A stretch of 64,000 bases of DNA from Meta bourneti. Taxonomy: Eukaryota; Arthropoda; Arachnida; Araneae; Tetragnathidae. The notes beneath the pieces were generated by a model that was not told the DNA's origin, ran no database searches, and was given only the letters and a program-made list of their open reading frames with translations. Both the position numbers and the translations under genes were made by a program. Shown piece by piece: positions 11,148-26,100 of the stretch. The stretch is taken from the NCBI GenBank assembly GCA_933210815.1, contig OW119928.1:4525770-4589769 (forward strand), written 5' to 3'. The stretch's first letter is position 1. Every line of letters begins with the position of its first letter.

Positions 11148-14100
11148 GTTAAACAGCATATATTCATTTACCTTAATGCTAATGCGCTTGGGCAAACCTG
11201 GCCCATAAAAGTTTAATCAATCTTAATGCTAATCGTGTTACAGCTGCTGAAAACCATGTTCTCAAAACTGTTTTGTGAATACGTCGTGTTTTTTTTATTT
11301 TAACGGATGTTTATTTACAATTAACCAGTTGTCCCCATTGCGTATACAACCCATGCAGCTCACAACTGTAAATACTTGAATAGTTCGGTTGGAAGAGTGC
11401 CGGATTAGCAACCAGAGTTGCGAGTTCGAAACTCGATCCACCCAAAGAACGTCGAGTACTTGGGGTCTGTTGCACGTTAAATCTCACGTGGCCTCAAATG
11501 TCCTCACGTTGGCGTGGTGGGGAAGCTTGGAGAGTAGGGTGCCAGGTCAGGTGTCAGGTGCTGACCGTGAATCAAAATGACGAGGTGTTGTCCTCACATC
11601 TTTCCCTTCGGGCTGGCTACCGTACAGTCCCCAATAGCCCATTGTGTTGCTCGAGTGCGAAGTTAGTTCAACTACCTACATACCACCCCTATTCAGAAAT
11701 CAACTGACCCAAGGTTGATTTCCTTATCCTTGGACCCTCACTACATTAGTGATATGTACAGAGATAGTGGAGATGGTCAGGAATGGTTGAACTGACCGTG
11801 GGCATTACGTGGCGGGGTCAGGCAGGGTGTTATCTATGGAAGTATTATCTATGGCCTGTCCGCCACATCACAATTTTATGTTTTGAACGTTTATTTTTGA
11901 TAATATTATGAAGTCAATCAGCCATGGCGTCTCATCTGTTGATTTAAAGACCATTAAAATAAGTTTGAATCACCACTTACTAAAAGTCTTTGGTAAGTCG
12001 ATTCAAAATCTTTTGCCATTCACCAATTAATACAGCCATTTTGTGTCCTGATGCGCTGAAGTACATGTCACAAATATAAATAGTTTCAACGACCTTCTGT
12101 TGTAAGGAAATTTCACATGTTGATTTCATTACTTTAATGATAATTTTAGAACATGAACTGTTACTAATTTTACTTGTATACTAATTTGAAGAGAATGAAG
12201 ATTTCCGTTTTACATGTTCAATCCTTGCGTAATGGGGAGTAGTGTGTTTTTGTTGGTTAGGTAGTTAATTAACGTCGCACTGGGGCAACAGAACGGGCTA
12301 TTGGCGATGGTCCGAGATCAATCCCTAAGGGAAAGATCCAAGGACAACGCCTCGTAATTTTGAATCACGGTCAGATGACGTTTTAGTTGGAATGTTATTA
12401 GAATGAATATTTTGGTTGGTTGGTTGGGGTTTTATGGCGGAAGGGCTATATTTGGCCTAGCTGAGGCCAAACACAAGACGACGTCAAGTAAAGAATGTGG
12501 AAGTGGAAACAGATTGTTTGAGGAACAGAGAAGTGAGATCGCTTGGGTATCAATGGAGTGAATATTTTGAGAACGTTTTTATTAATTTGTTTATTGTTTT
12601 CGAAACAATTCAACTTTTCTGCCTAAAGCGGGAACAATTTTTTTAAATCTTTCAGAAAATTCAAAATATAAAAGTGTTGTGATTTCTGCATGAAATTTTA
12701 ATCCTTGAATTAATTTGAATGAGTTCCAATGCACCTAGTGAATTTCCACTGTTATTAACCATTCTCGAATATTTAATGTTTTCTTGAAATAACAAAATTA
12801 ATATATTGATTCATTCTTCATAGAAATCATTGCGTTTAAGTACCTTGTTGGATAAAGTAGTGTAGTTCTAAGAGGGTTTATTGAACTGATTCGTTCACTT
12901 TTGGGCTAACTTAGCTTTCTTTTGCAGAGAAAGATCCTGTATCAATAGAACGTTCCAATCTTCTGAATGTGATAAAGTTAGTGGTGAAAGAACTTATTGA
13001 ATCTTCTTTAAAATATGGCAGGCAGCTAGATTCTGATCATGTTCCTCTTCAACATTTCTTTATTCTTATGGAGCATGCCATGAGGCATGGTCTGAAGCGT
13101 AAGTACTTGTTTGCTCATTTTGGTTCGATTTTTTTTAATATAACGCATGGAGAGGTTTTGTGGAAACTTGGTTTTATTTACTGTATCTTCTAGGAGCTAT
13201 TAATTTAAGGTATCTTATGCCTTCGAAAGCAATCTTTTGAAATGATCATGGAACTTAGATTTTTTATAGATTTTGTTATTGATTTTTATTAGAAAAAGTA
13301 TTTTATGGCAGAAAATATTGTGTTTTAAATCTATTTTTTATAAAAAATGGAGTAAAAAGTGTTAAAAAAATCCAAAAATACCACTTACACAACTCGTCAT
13401 ATTTTAAAAAATAGTTAACATTTTACCAGTTTGTAAAGTGAATTATCTAAAAACATTGAGTCAGGTAATAAACTGCAATCGCTAGTATATTGTTATATTT
13501 AAATTAATTGTGGACTTAATGTCTGTCATCCCTGAAAAAACGTGAAAAAGGAGCAAAATGCGAAAAATACTCAAGTTTACATCCTACTCTATTTTTTAAA
13601 TGCATATTTTTTAATAATAATAGTTCAAACCCAGCCTTACAATCATGTAAAAAAAATTCAAAATAATTTAATTGATGCATTCTGAGATATCGTGTTTTGC
13701 GGAGAGTAACTCTTTACGAAAATTGTTTTCGAGAAAAGTTAAAACAATATTAACCCCCATGTCAACAATAGATGTGAATACTTTTTAAAAATTTTATATT
13801 TCCAGTCTAATGGTCGTTAATATGAAATCCGAAGTGATTTGAAGAGCTAAAGAGTTGTACTATAACAATATATAAAATTTGAAAAATGTGAAACTTGGGT
13901 TAAAATGGCGTTTAAAAAGTATACAGGGGGATATCTTAATAAGTAGCATTTTCAATTTGTTCTGGAGAAAATACTATAATTTGTGGTGCATGGGACAAAA
14001 ATGATCTTTTTAAAAGTTATAATTTAATAGTGTATACAATCTTTTTACTGTATTTGATGTAAAGCTTATGCTCTTTCAACTACTTTTCAGCAAAGAAAGG

Positions 14101-17100
14101 TCTCTTGGGTCCTAAAAAAGAATTGTGGAATGTTCTGGAAGCAGTAGAAAAATATATGCCCGAAGCCTCTGATATTACCTCAAGTGTTAGAGAACTACCA
14201 TCTGTAAAGTGAGTTTTTGATAATTTTGTAAAATCATCCTGAGAAAGCGTGCTTCGAGTTCTTAGATTTAGTGCACTTGTAATATTCTCTACCATGTTAT
14301 TTTAAAATATATTATCCGACAGGTATTTATGTAGTTTGAATGTTTAGAGCATGTAGTTTGAATGTTAGAGGGGTCGATTTAACATATTTAGGGGTCCATA
14401 GAAAAATATAAGATATTGTACTGATAATATTTAATTCGTTTCACTTGGATTACCTCCATCCTGAATGATAACGCATTAAGAATGAATATAGAATTCCGTG
14501 GCTATTCAAGACTAATTTTGAACCCAACATTACTAATCATGTCAAGAGTCACGAAGCACACCCTTCACATAGACAACGTTAGTAAATCGTATACTAAGTT
14601 AATAAAAGTCTTATTTTCTTATATATAAGGAAGATTGTATTTTTTGTTACATAATTTATGTTTTATACATTATTTATCACTCCTATCTAATATGAATGTT
14701 AAGAAGGACGTCAAAAACAAAAATTTATCCCTTTGACGTTATAAGCCAATATAATAATACATACTATATTATACATACAATTAACACTAACTATAAAATA
14801 AACAATCTAAAACTCGCATAAGCTGGTTTTTTTCTTCTATTATAATTACGAAACTAGAGGGGAATGATGCAGTCTAGAAACTCTTGAAGGGGTTGACGGT
14901 CAAAAAAGTTTGGCGACCCCTGGTTTAGAGGATAGATAATATAATGGTAAAATATGTCTGCATTCAGTTTTTAATTCGCTGTACGAATTTATCCATATAT
15001 AAAGCAGAGTTGGCGTCTGTCTGTTCTCTACAAATCTACACAGTTTGACTAATCCACATCAAATTTGGTACACTTTTTCTTTCGAACCCTGCGTTAATAT
15101 GTAGTTAATATGTAGGTTAATATGTATGTTAATATGTAGGCTACATATTAACATCTGTTCAATTCGTCTTGGGTGTGCAGAGGGGGCTAAAAACAATTCG
15201 AAATCCCCATAGGAATAACATTAAGTATTTTAACGATCACCGTCAGATCAATTCACACCAAATTTGATACATTCATTCTTTACAATCCTGCGGGAATCAT
15301 GGAAATAGCTGTATGGACGGTATTTCTATTTGTCCTGGGTCTGTAGAGGGGACTAAAAGCAATTCAACCCGAGCAGCACTGGGTAATTCAGATAGTTGTA
15401 TCATTAAGTAATTCTTAATCGCACGTTTTATAACTGAACTTTTACAACTTCTTTTTGAACATTTCAGAACTCACCTAGGACGAGCAAGAGCATGGTTAAG
15501 ATTAGCTTTAATGCAAAAGAAACTGGCTGATTATTTCCGCATGCTCATTGATGGTAAAGATGAAATACTACGGTAATATTATTTTATTTCCTTCATTTAA
15601 TATTCCTTTCCTCATTTGTAAATGCGCCTTAAAAATAGCTATTATATTACAAAGTGATAAAATTATACTTTTGACTTCCTTTTTTGGCATACTACTCTTG
15701 ATAACAGTGCTTAATTTGGAAAATTATCTATCAATTTGGTGGCCTCGGTAGCCTAGTTGGAATAGCAGCGGTTTAGCAACCGGAGGGTTGCGAGTTCGAA
15801 ATTCGATCCAGCCAAAGACCGTCGTGTACATGGAGGCTGGTGCATGTTAAATCTGTTGTGGCCTCAAATGTCCCCACGTTGGCGTGGTGTGGAAGTTTGG
15901 AGAATAGGGGTACCAGCTCAGGTGTTCTCATCATCTGACCATGGTTCAAAATGATGAGGCATTGTCCTCGGATCTTTCCCTTTGGGATTGATCCTGGACC
16001 GTTGCCAATAGCCCATTGTGTTGCTCCAGTGTGATGTTAATTAACTACCTATCAATCAATTTGGACAACTCTTGGCAAATCACCTAAAATTACTGTCACA
16101 AAATAGTTTAGCAGTTTCATAGAATGATTAAAACTCTTATTTGTGTATTTGTGCTCATCTTACCCCAAGAATTCTACTGTTGTATAAAGTGTAATCACAC
16201 CTATTTAGCCAGCCTAATTAAGTACGAGACATTCTCTGGTATAAATGTAACACCACACAAATAAATTCTGAAACATCACTCAATATTGACAATTTCTGAA
16301 TTCAGTTAAGTCAAGTGTGTAGTTATGAGAAATGAAGAATCTCTAACTATTATTGATTTACTAACATTTAGGAAATACAAAAACATCAATTCTAGCTTTG
16401 GTAAGCCATGCACTTTAGACCTACTAAAATGTTATTGATCCTCTAATTTGCCAATCAAAATATTTTTATTCGATTGAAATGATGTAGTGCTAAAAAGAAT
16501 GAATTTTTAAAGCTCTTATTGTCTGTGACATGAATTATTACTTAAAAAACTTAAATTGTAAAAGAAGATAAATGAATTTATTCCTTTACTGCTTAATTTA
16601 TCCAATGAAAATTAATCAAAGTGAAAAGGATATCTCAATTTTGTGAGTTGGTTTACTAATAATAAGTTTGACGTTTTCATACATATGTATTTAATTTAAT
16701 TTTGGAAGTTTTCTTATGCCATTTTGTAGAGACTTCTATGAGATTGATGCTCTTATGATGTCAGAAGAAGCAATAGTTGTCGGTGGTCTTCTAGTTGGGT
16801 TGAATGTTATAGATTGCAATTTATGTGTTAAAGAGGAAGATCTAGATTATCAGGTGAATATTCTTGTGCATCTACTTTCTTATCCCAGTGTAAAAAAAAT
16901 TACACTGTCATTGAGTTTGCAAAAAAGTTTTCGGGCAATGGCAGATGGATGCTTAAAAATGTCTTCATGTATAGCTCCAATGCAATTTAGGATGTGCGGG
17001 GGAGAGGCTGGTAAGAAGCTGCACTTTGTACAGGTGGGAAAGGATTTCTGGCCATCAAAGAATATCATCTTTTTCAAATGGCCAGATCGGAGCCTGCCAA

Positions 17101-20100
17101 GCATAGAGAAAGTTTCCCGGGGCAAATTGGAAGCAAGCAGCTCTCCTGGTGTTTTACTGAGGTACCAGTGATGAAAAAGTACTGGAGATGATCTGCACAG
17201 TTGCTTTTTAAGTAAGCACAGGTGGACGTCCTTTTGCGCAAGTCCATGACATGGGTAGAGCACATCTGCTATTGATCCTAAGATCTGAGAGCCATCTCTG
17301 TAGCAGTTCGACTTCACCACCTGTTCACCTTCCTATGTTAGCCGGGTAAAGCAGCACAGCCTTCACGCCTTGGGTGGCCCTACTAGGAGTATATACTCCC
17401 GACGTACTTTGCCTGTGCTACCCATTTCACCCTATCACCACGATGAGGCCATAGGATAGGACTTGGAGAGAGATTCTTGTGTATAAACTGAATTAATGTG
17501 ACACATTTTAAATTTGGTTTTATACCATCATGCATCCATATAGAAACAAGCATTGGCAACTGCAGTTTGACTTCATTAAAAATTGCTCTAAAATTATTCT
17601 GCCCTTTGGAAATCAATACTTTAAGCTAGTAAAGTTAAACTTCTCATAGCAAATACAGTTCTATACAATATTTTGTTTGAAATATAAGTTACTTTTTCTC
17701 TGCAGTATTTTAATATTCCAAGCATTTGAACACATATTATAGTTTTAACAATTTTGTAGCTATTTTTTCGAAATCTTTCTATTTTCTTTATAAAGGTTTA
17801 TTTTTTCATTACTTTTTCTAACAAAATTATTTGTGACATTGCAATCATTTTATGACTGAATATTGCATATCTTCTAACTGTTATATGATTATAGATTCTG
17901 ATATCTAACTACTGAATTAAAGGAACTTTGTCCTATCATAGTATGAAATTTTTGCTTGTAGATATTATTAAATGATAATTGCATGCTTATAGCTTACGTT
18001 TTTATGTTTAATTTTCATGGCTTGAATAACTATAATCTAATTTTAGTTATTAAGTCTCCATGAGAAAGTAATGTTTATAAAATTGAATTGATATCAGTAG
18101 AAAATAACATGGTTTGCAGATATTTGCTTGTAATTTTTGTGTGTTCAAGGTAGGAATTATAAAATAATGTTTGAAATTAAGGATATAATTGTGATAAATG
18201 TTGATGATTGTAACTCACTGCTAAGCCTCTGACATTAAGACTTTTTAAAAACTTCCTTTTTTCCAGCAAGGTGTTATTGATTTTAGCCTGTACCTTAGAG
18301 AATCCAATGGCGAAGTCCAGCCTATAGAAGGGTAAGTGCCCACCTACTTTTTCAGCTATTTTTAGTATCGTATTATCATGTTTTCCCCACAAATATTTCT
18401 GTTCAAGTATTTCTAAATACTTCCAACATAACAAATTAAAATATACAGTACATGAAGGGGAAACTTAAACCTTAAAACATAGTTGAGCACTTTTCAATTT
18501 TTCTTTTTGTAGAGTGGAAAAATCAATGGAACTGCATTATTTTATTTTATTTCATTTTCATGTGCAGTAGTGTTGTTGCTAATCAATTCTAGCTCCAGCT
18601 AGACCAAATCCACAAGTTCATTCACCCACACAAAGTCATACACCAAAAGAGGTTGAGAAAACAGTTCATCTCAGGACAACCCCAGGCACTTGAGAATGTG
18701 CCTGGGGTTGGCCTGGTCAGACTTTCATTTGAGGCAAACAGAGTGAATCTTGCGACCACAGCAAAATGTGACTCCTCACATTGGCTGTCGCAATTGAGAG
18801 CAAAAGATCTTCCAGGGCGATCCCCCACTTTTCCAAGAGTGTGCCAGGGGAGCGTTCCATGTCTTCTTATCAAGGTCTGTCTATATATGTAGAATGTATT
18901 AGCCTAAACCTTGATGCATTTATAATCCAAATTCAGTTGAATTTTTGGTGATTGCACGAATCAAAGGTTTTGAATTAGTATTCTTAGCAAGTTCCATACA
19001 ACACGCTCAATAGTCATTCAAAGTCCTTGAAACTTTGTACCAAAAAGAGCAGACTGCACCACTCAGCGGCAATGGCATAGTCAAATTCAGAAATTTAATT
19101 TGTATTTAAAACATTCTCAACATAACTTACTTTCATAGTTAATAAAACTAATTTTTGTGTAATAAGGGACTTTAATTCTTTAGCTTTAGGATTTAATTGG
19201 ACTATGTCATCAACTAATTTTAAAATTTCTTTGTTAGCTGTGAGCCCAGTTGCAAAAGTAACGGAATTACCAACAGGAGGTTTGCGAGTTTGAAACTCGG
19301 TCTGGCCAAAGACCATCGTGTACACTGGGGCTGTTGCATGTTAAATCTAATGTGCCTCAAATGTCCTCATGTTCACATGGTGTGGAAGTTTGGAAATTGG
19401 GTGCCAGCTCAGGTGTGACCTCATCATCTGACCATAGTTCAAAATTACAAGGTGTTGTCCTCCGATCTTTGCATTCGGGATTGATCCCAGACCATCGCTG
19501 ATAGCCCGTTGTGTTTCTCCAGTGAGACGTTAATAAACAATCTACCTATCTGTTCTTACCTGCCTACTTTCACAAATAACAGAGTAGAGATAGCCCGGTT
19601 GGAAGCATAACGCATTACCAACCGGAGGGTTGCGAGTTCGAATCCAACCAAAGACCATTGTGTACAAAAGGGGCTGGTGCATGTTAAATCTGTCATGGCC
19701 TCAAATTCCTCACGTTGGCATGGTGTGGAAGTTTGGAGAGTGGGGTAGCAGCTCAGGTGTGACCTCGTCATATGACCATGGTTCAAAATGACATTGTGTT
19801 GTGTCTTTGGATCTTTCCCTTCGGGTTTGATCCCAGATTGTTACCAATACCCCGTTGTGTTGCTCCAGTGCAAGATTAATTAAATACCTACATACCTTCA
19901 AAAATAACCATCAGTTTTCTAATTGTTGTGCCGAATGCCGAAGAGGTTTATTTTCGGGTTGTTGTAAAACTAAGTCCAGGCATTTAAATATGAGTGTTTG
20001 TAATTTAAATTCTAATCTGTTATTCTTCAAAGCATTCTTCATGCAAAAAGTATTTCCCAGCTGCTTTGTGCATATTTTGATGTTATAATTACAGTAACTC

Positions 20101-23100
20101 TCCTAAAATTTTTTATTTCATTGTAACTTATGCTATATGAAAACTATTTTTAAAACTTTCATTTAGGGTTGAAACGAGTAATTTCACTGCTGTGTTAGAC
20201 CAGAAGAATTATATAGAAGAATTGAATCGTCATCTCAAGTAATTGCATTGTTATTTTAATTTAAAGTATAAAACAAATTGCCTTCATTCACTGATCATTT
20301 ATACCTTGTATAATATATTTAATCTCCAAGAATTGGGCTTAATTAAATTTTAATATACAGGTAACCCCCGTATAACACAGGAATTATGTTCCAAAAAATT
20401 GCCGTGTTATGCGAATCCGTGTTATATGAAACAAAGAACTAGTACGAAAAGGGGGGGTTAGGTTCCAAAAATTAAAAAACATGTTATTATATTTTCATAA
20501 TTAAAAATTTTCTTAAGTAATAAACAATGTTTTCTTCCTCATCACTAAGTAGTATTAACCAAGGGTGTTTTCTTTTTGGCAAGATATCCTCATCCTCTGA
20601 GTGACAGCTACAAGATCAGTGATGCCATTTATTTTTTAAGTCCTTTATTTCTCAATTCCGTTTTCTCCCTCGCTCCAGTGACGCTCATTAATTATGCTAA
20701 GAATCTTCCAGAAAGTTACGTCATGCCATGTCATGTGTGGCCGTCTAACAAATTACAGATGAGCTTGTTTAAAAACAGCAAATCAGGAAGTCCAGCTCCC
20801 TTGATTGACAAGACCATCTCCCCTGATTTACGACCCCCTGAAAAACTGATAAAAAGCATGGAGAGGAAGAACACTCTTTTTTTTTCGCCTCAGTCCAACG
20901 ACCTTGCAATTTTGTGAGAAAAAACGCGTCAAGCGTTCTTGCCATTTTTTCTTTTTGATGACGAGCGGGGATCCCCAAGAGACGCCATGTCTCTTCTAAG
21001 CTAAGTTACTTTCTATTTAATTTATCTCAAGATAATATTCACGCATGTAGATCTTAGGATATTCACATGCTACACCATTTAAATTAAACTTTCATAATGC
21101 CCGTCCTTTTCGCATCGTTGTTCCAATCATTCCATAAAAGCACCGTGTTATACGGGGATGTTACCAATTCTCGAACTGTGTTAGAGTGAATCTGTGTTAT
21201 AGAAGTGCTGTGTTATACGGGGGTTACCTGTATTATTAAAATTTATGAATCGTATGTTTTGTATGCTCTTGTATGAATTTTGTATGCTCTTGTATAATTA
21301 AGTAGTAAAAATTATGTAAGTAATGGAAAACATTTTATTTAAAAAAATGACAATTTTAAGTTGATAATAGTACTTATATAAAAATTGTGGTTAATTTTAT
21401 TTCCTGTCTCACTTAGTGCTACTGTGACAGATTTACAACAAAAAGTTGAACAGTTACAAACCACTAATGCCCTGATGAAAGAAGATTTAGCAATTTCCAA
21501 AAATCAAATTATTACTCTTCAGGATGAGAACGTTGAACTCAGAAAAATTTGCGATAAATTAAGTCATGAAAACAAGAAAAAATTGGAGGTAAATTAATGC
21601 AAAATCGACTAATATTTTAGAATGATTTTGTATTTTTTCCTACTTGCATTCATTCCAGTTTTGTTTTCACTTGATGCTTTTGCTAATCTAAAAGACATTT
21701 TCCGATTTCAATCACTGGGTCATGGTAGCCCGGTTGGAAAGTAGCAGATTAGCTACTGGAGTTAGTTATTAGTTAGTTATTTTTGTATTAGTTTGGAGGG
21801 TGGAGAATTTGAAACTCGATCCAACCAAAGACTGTTGTGTACAAGGGGAGGCTGGTGCATGCATGTTGAGGCATGTAATGTCATGGCCTCAAATGTCTTC
21901 ATGTTGACGTGATGTGGTAGTTTGGGGAGTGGGGTGTCATCTCAGGTGTTGACCTTGTCATCTGACCATGGTTCAAAGTTGCAAGGCCTTGTCCTTGGAT
22001 CTTTCCATTGGGGATGGATCCAGGACCATCACCAGTTTTCCATTGTGTTTTGCTCGAGGTGTGGCATTAATTCAACTACCAATTTTTTAAAAAAGAAATG
22101 TGTTTTAATATTACAAAGTACGATGACATCTTTTTCTATAGTAATCCTTTTATGAATGAGTTTATGTCACATGTTAAATTCCAACCTGTAATTAAAAATT
22201 ATTTTATCATATTTCTTTCATATACTCTGGTATTTTGTCACAATTTATCTTTAAAACTACTATAACTAATAAAAGTATGTTTGAAACTATCCCTGAAATC
22301 TAAAATTAGGCTATTTTCTAAGGCTTCCATTTTGTTTCTTAACTGTTTACAAATTTTCTCCATTGCAAAATTACCAAACTTAAATAATAGTATTTTTATT
22401 TCATGAAATTACAAGTGCAATATTTTTCTATGACTTTAGGAAGTTCGAGCTGACATGAATGCAGAAAGAGAAACCTACCAAAACACACAAGTTGGCCTTG
22501 ATTCTATGTACACGGAAATCAGGAATCAACTTCATGATGAAATTTGTAAGAAAAAGGCAAGCTGAATTTGTAGTTTTATTTTCACCATTAACTTATCTGT
22601 TTGCATTACAGCTAATAAATGCTGAATTTCACTATGGTTTTGCAGAACCGTCCAATGAAATTTGTTTACTGATTGGTGTTATGAATCAGATTCTTAAATT
22701 CTTTTTTTAATCTGATCTCTTTATAATCTTACTGATATATGAACCCATGATTTATATGAAATTTTGAAAATTGTGAGCTGTATCGAAAATTATTTGTTAA
22801 TATTATGTGTTAATTTTGAACTGAGAAGTAATCTTGTTTTTAAGTAGTTTTAGATACCTAGGAAGTTAGTAATAGTCAAATAAGTAAACGTTATTGTTAT
22901 ATTATTTTATACTGTTGTTATTAATATGTTATTTTTATTTCCAAGTTTTCAATTGCATTCAAAGTATGCTTGACTTGTATTTTTAGTTAAATGAACAGCT
23001 TTATTCATGCATTTTCTAGTTGAAGAGATTTAAGGTGTTTTGTAGATCGAGAATAATTAAAAGTAAATGTGCATAATGTAATCTTCATAATTTATGGTCT

Positions 23101-26100
23101 ACATTGCTTACATGAACTTTCTGGCATTGTTAGTGTTGCACAAATATAAAAGGTCCACTATGCTATCTCAAATCCAAAATGATATTAATCTCTTCTCAAA
23201 ATAGTGAAAAACAGTCATACCATGTTTTATATTAGCATTTCAAGGTCAGGGTACTATGTCAAATAAGATATTTTATGGTTGAGATATACCAAAGTTATAC
23301 CTAAAACATGAAAAAGAATATTGTCTTTTGTTTCATTTGTGGTTTTAGTTTTGGAAAGGATATTAATATAAATTTTGAAAAAGTACCCATGCAAAGTTTA
23401 CAAATGTTACCCAAATTAGTTCAAAAATATTTTAATATTTCTCAGCAATATTTTCATTGTTTTCTTTTTTCAATTACAAATAAAAATATTGTGCAAATTC
23501 GATTGCCGTTTTGTGAATTTTCATTGAGGTTGCGACTTATCCATAAATAATATTTTTACTGATTTAAAGATGTCAAAAGGATTATAAGCTCTTTCATCCT
23601 TAACTGTATTGAATGAAAATAATCAATGAATTTAGTTTTGAAAACAGTTAAATTTTAACTATTTTTTAAATTTGCTTAGATGAAAATCTTTGCAATCAAT
23701 TTTTAAGAACAGAATATGACTAAGTAGCTGAATTAACCAGGTGTTGCTCGGATTGAATTGTTCGTAATTCATCTTAATATTGCTCAATGTTATTCCTATG
23801 AAGATTTCGAAATGTTTTTAGCCCCCTTCTCAGACCCAGGAAAAATAGAATGGGAGTTAATATCTAGCTTATGTTTCCCGCAGGATTTTAAAGAATGAAT
23901 GTGCCGAATTTGGTGTGAATTGGTCTGACAGTAATCGTAAAAATACTCAATGTTATTACGATGGGGTTTTGAATTGATTTTAGCCCCTCTGCTCACTCAA
24001 GACAAGTAGAACTATAGTTAATATGTAGCCTACATTACCCACAGGGTTCTAAAGAATAAGTGTATTTAAGAATAGTGTTGTATAAGTGTATCCAAATTTG
24101 GTATGGATTGAACAAATGGTGTAGATTTGTATAGAGAACAGACAGACGCCAACTCTGCTTTACGTACGAGGGAAAGTCAAAAATTATCCGCACTTTATTT
24201 TTTCAATCTATTTACACAAATATAGGGGTTCAGCAAGTTAGTCATTTTTCTATATAGTCTCATTCCTTTTCGATGCACTTGGTCCAGCAGTCCACAAGCT
24301 TGAGTATTCCCTCCAAGAAGGTTTTCAGTGAGTCACCCAACCATTTATGCACCGCTTCCCCCACTTCTTTGTCTGTCTAATCTGCAGAGAACATGCTACA
24401 TTGTCGATGGTAACTCTCCGGTTTGCCAGTACCATTTCTCAAGCTTGCTGAATCTTCTCGTCAGTGGTGGAGGTTGACTAGCGTCTTGCTCCTTCGTGCA
24501 TCACGCGTGTCCGGACTCTTTTAAGCTTCTCATACACACTTCTACGTAGTACAGAACTATCCCCGTATTGTGTTTTAAGCCTCCGATGAATTTCAGTTCC
24601 TAGCACACCTACCGACCCTAGAAATCGGATCACTGCTCTTTATTGTGCACACTGCTAGCGGAGCGGCCATATTTACACTGAAGCAGAAGCAAGAAAAATG
24701 ATGCTGTCAAGGTCAAACTTCGGTAACGTGACAACAGTAGTATCAACTCTAAGCATGCATGCGCAGAAGGCAGTGTGACAAACCTAAAGATGTGTTATAT
24801 AGCGAAAGTGCGAATAATTTTTGACTTACCCTTGTATCTAGGTTCTTGTTAAGGTTGTATAAATATTCCGACAAGTTAAATTCTTCAGCTTAGCACCTGA
24901 GCACATCTATTTTAGTCACTGAGCTTAATGTCAAAGCACTTTTGTCTTTTTAATGCAAACTATTCAAGTAAGGAGAATCTATTGAAGCCTCAGTGTATGA
25001 GGTAAAGGTTTACTTATTTTCAGGTTGATAATACATGGAATGATCCAATGATAACTTCTCTGCAGGAGTTGGAAGTTGAATGTGAACTGCAGAGGACACT
25101 GAGAGATGAGGCAGAAGTTGCAATGAAGCTTCTTGAGAAAGACATCCACGAAAAGCAAGACACAATTTTATCCATGAGGCGCCAATTGGAAGACATAAAG
25201 GCCATAAATCTTCAGCTCTATAACAAATTACAAGTAATTACAAGTGTATACTATTCTCACTTAATGATAAGTGAAAGTTATTGAGGGACATTTGCCTATA
25301 GATCCTGTAATTTTATTGATCTAGATCTTCCATCATTCAGTGTTGATCTAGAGCAGAGGTTCCCAACGTTTTTGAGGGCTGTGGTAGCCCGGTTGGAAGG
25401 GTGACGGATTACCAACCGAAGTTCGAATCCAACCAAAGACCATCATGTATAAAGGGGCCTGGTGCATGTTAAATCTGCCGTGGTCCCAAATGCCCTCCCA
25501 TTGAAAGTTTAGTGAGTGGGATGCTAGCTCAAGTATGACCTCGTAATCTGACTGTGGTTCAAAATTACGTGGAATTGTCCTCGAATCTTTCCCTTCTGGT
25601 TTGATCCAGGACCGTCTCCAATAGCCCATTGTGTTGCTCCAGTGCGACGTTAGTTAAATACCTACCTATCTAAAAATAGGGTGAAAATTGGGTACTATTT
25701 TTAAAATTTAATGCTAGTATTTCACAAGTGCTTTGGCTGTAATAGCCTTGTAAATGTATCCTTAAGAAAATGAAAAGGCCCTAATTTTTCTTTTCCTTGA
25801 GGAGTAGGAATCATGTTTTCAGCATGCATTTCATTGTTTGGATATGGAGTTATATCTGTTTCAGAACCCAGGGAGAAGTGTAATGTAGTATGGCCTCCAT
25901 GCGGTGCACCCTGGGTAATGTCGAATGTTCTAAATTTCCTAGAAAAATAGTCATTTAAAGTATCTATACCTTCGGAGGCTTTTTTAAAAATTATCACGGA
26001 ACTTAAATTTTTTTTAGATTTTGTTGATTTCTTCTACAAAAAATATTTTATGGCAGAAAATATAGGGTTTCAAATTTATTTTTTATAAAAGTGGAGTAGC

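Noticed and set aside
16716..17171. 151-codon + frame as a separate gene
   Set aside because: Its start is RUFY exon 5; past the donor at 16853 it reads antisense through a retrotransposon fragment.
18677..18710. Rho-independent terminator
   Set aside because: A GC stem-loop, but the DNA is eukaryotic and intronic.
22545..22550. GT donor (ATTT|gtaaga) for RUFY exon 9
   Set aside because: It gives a frame with an early stop in exon 10; the GC donor keeps the conserved frame.
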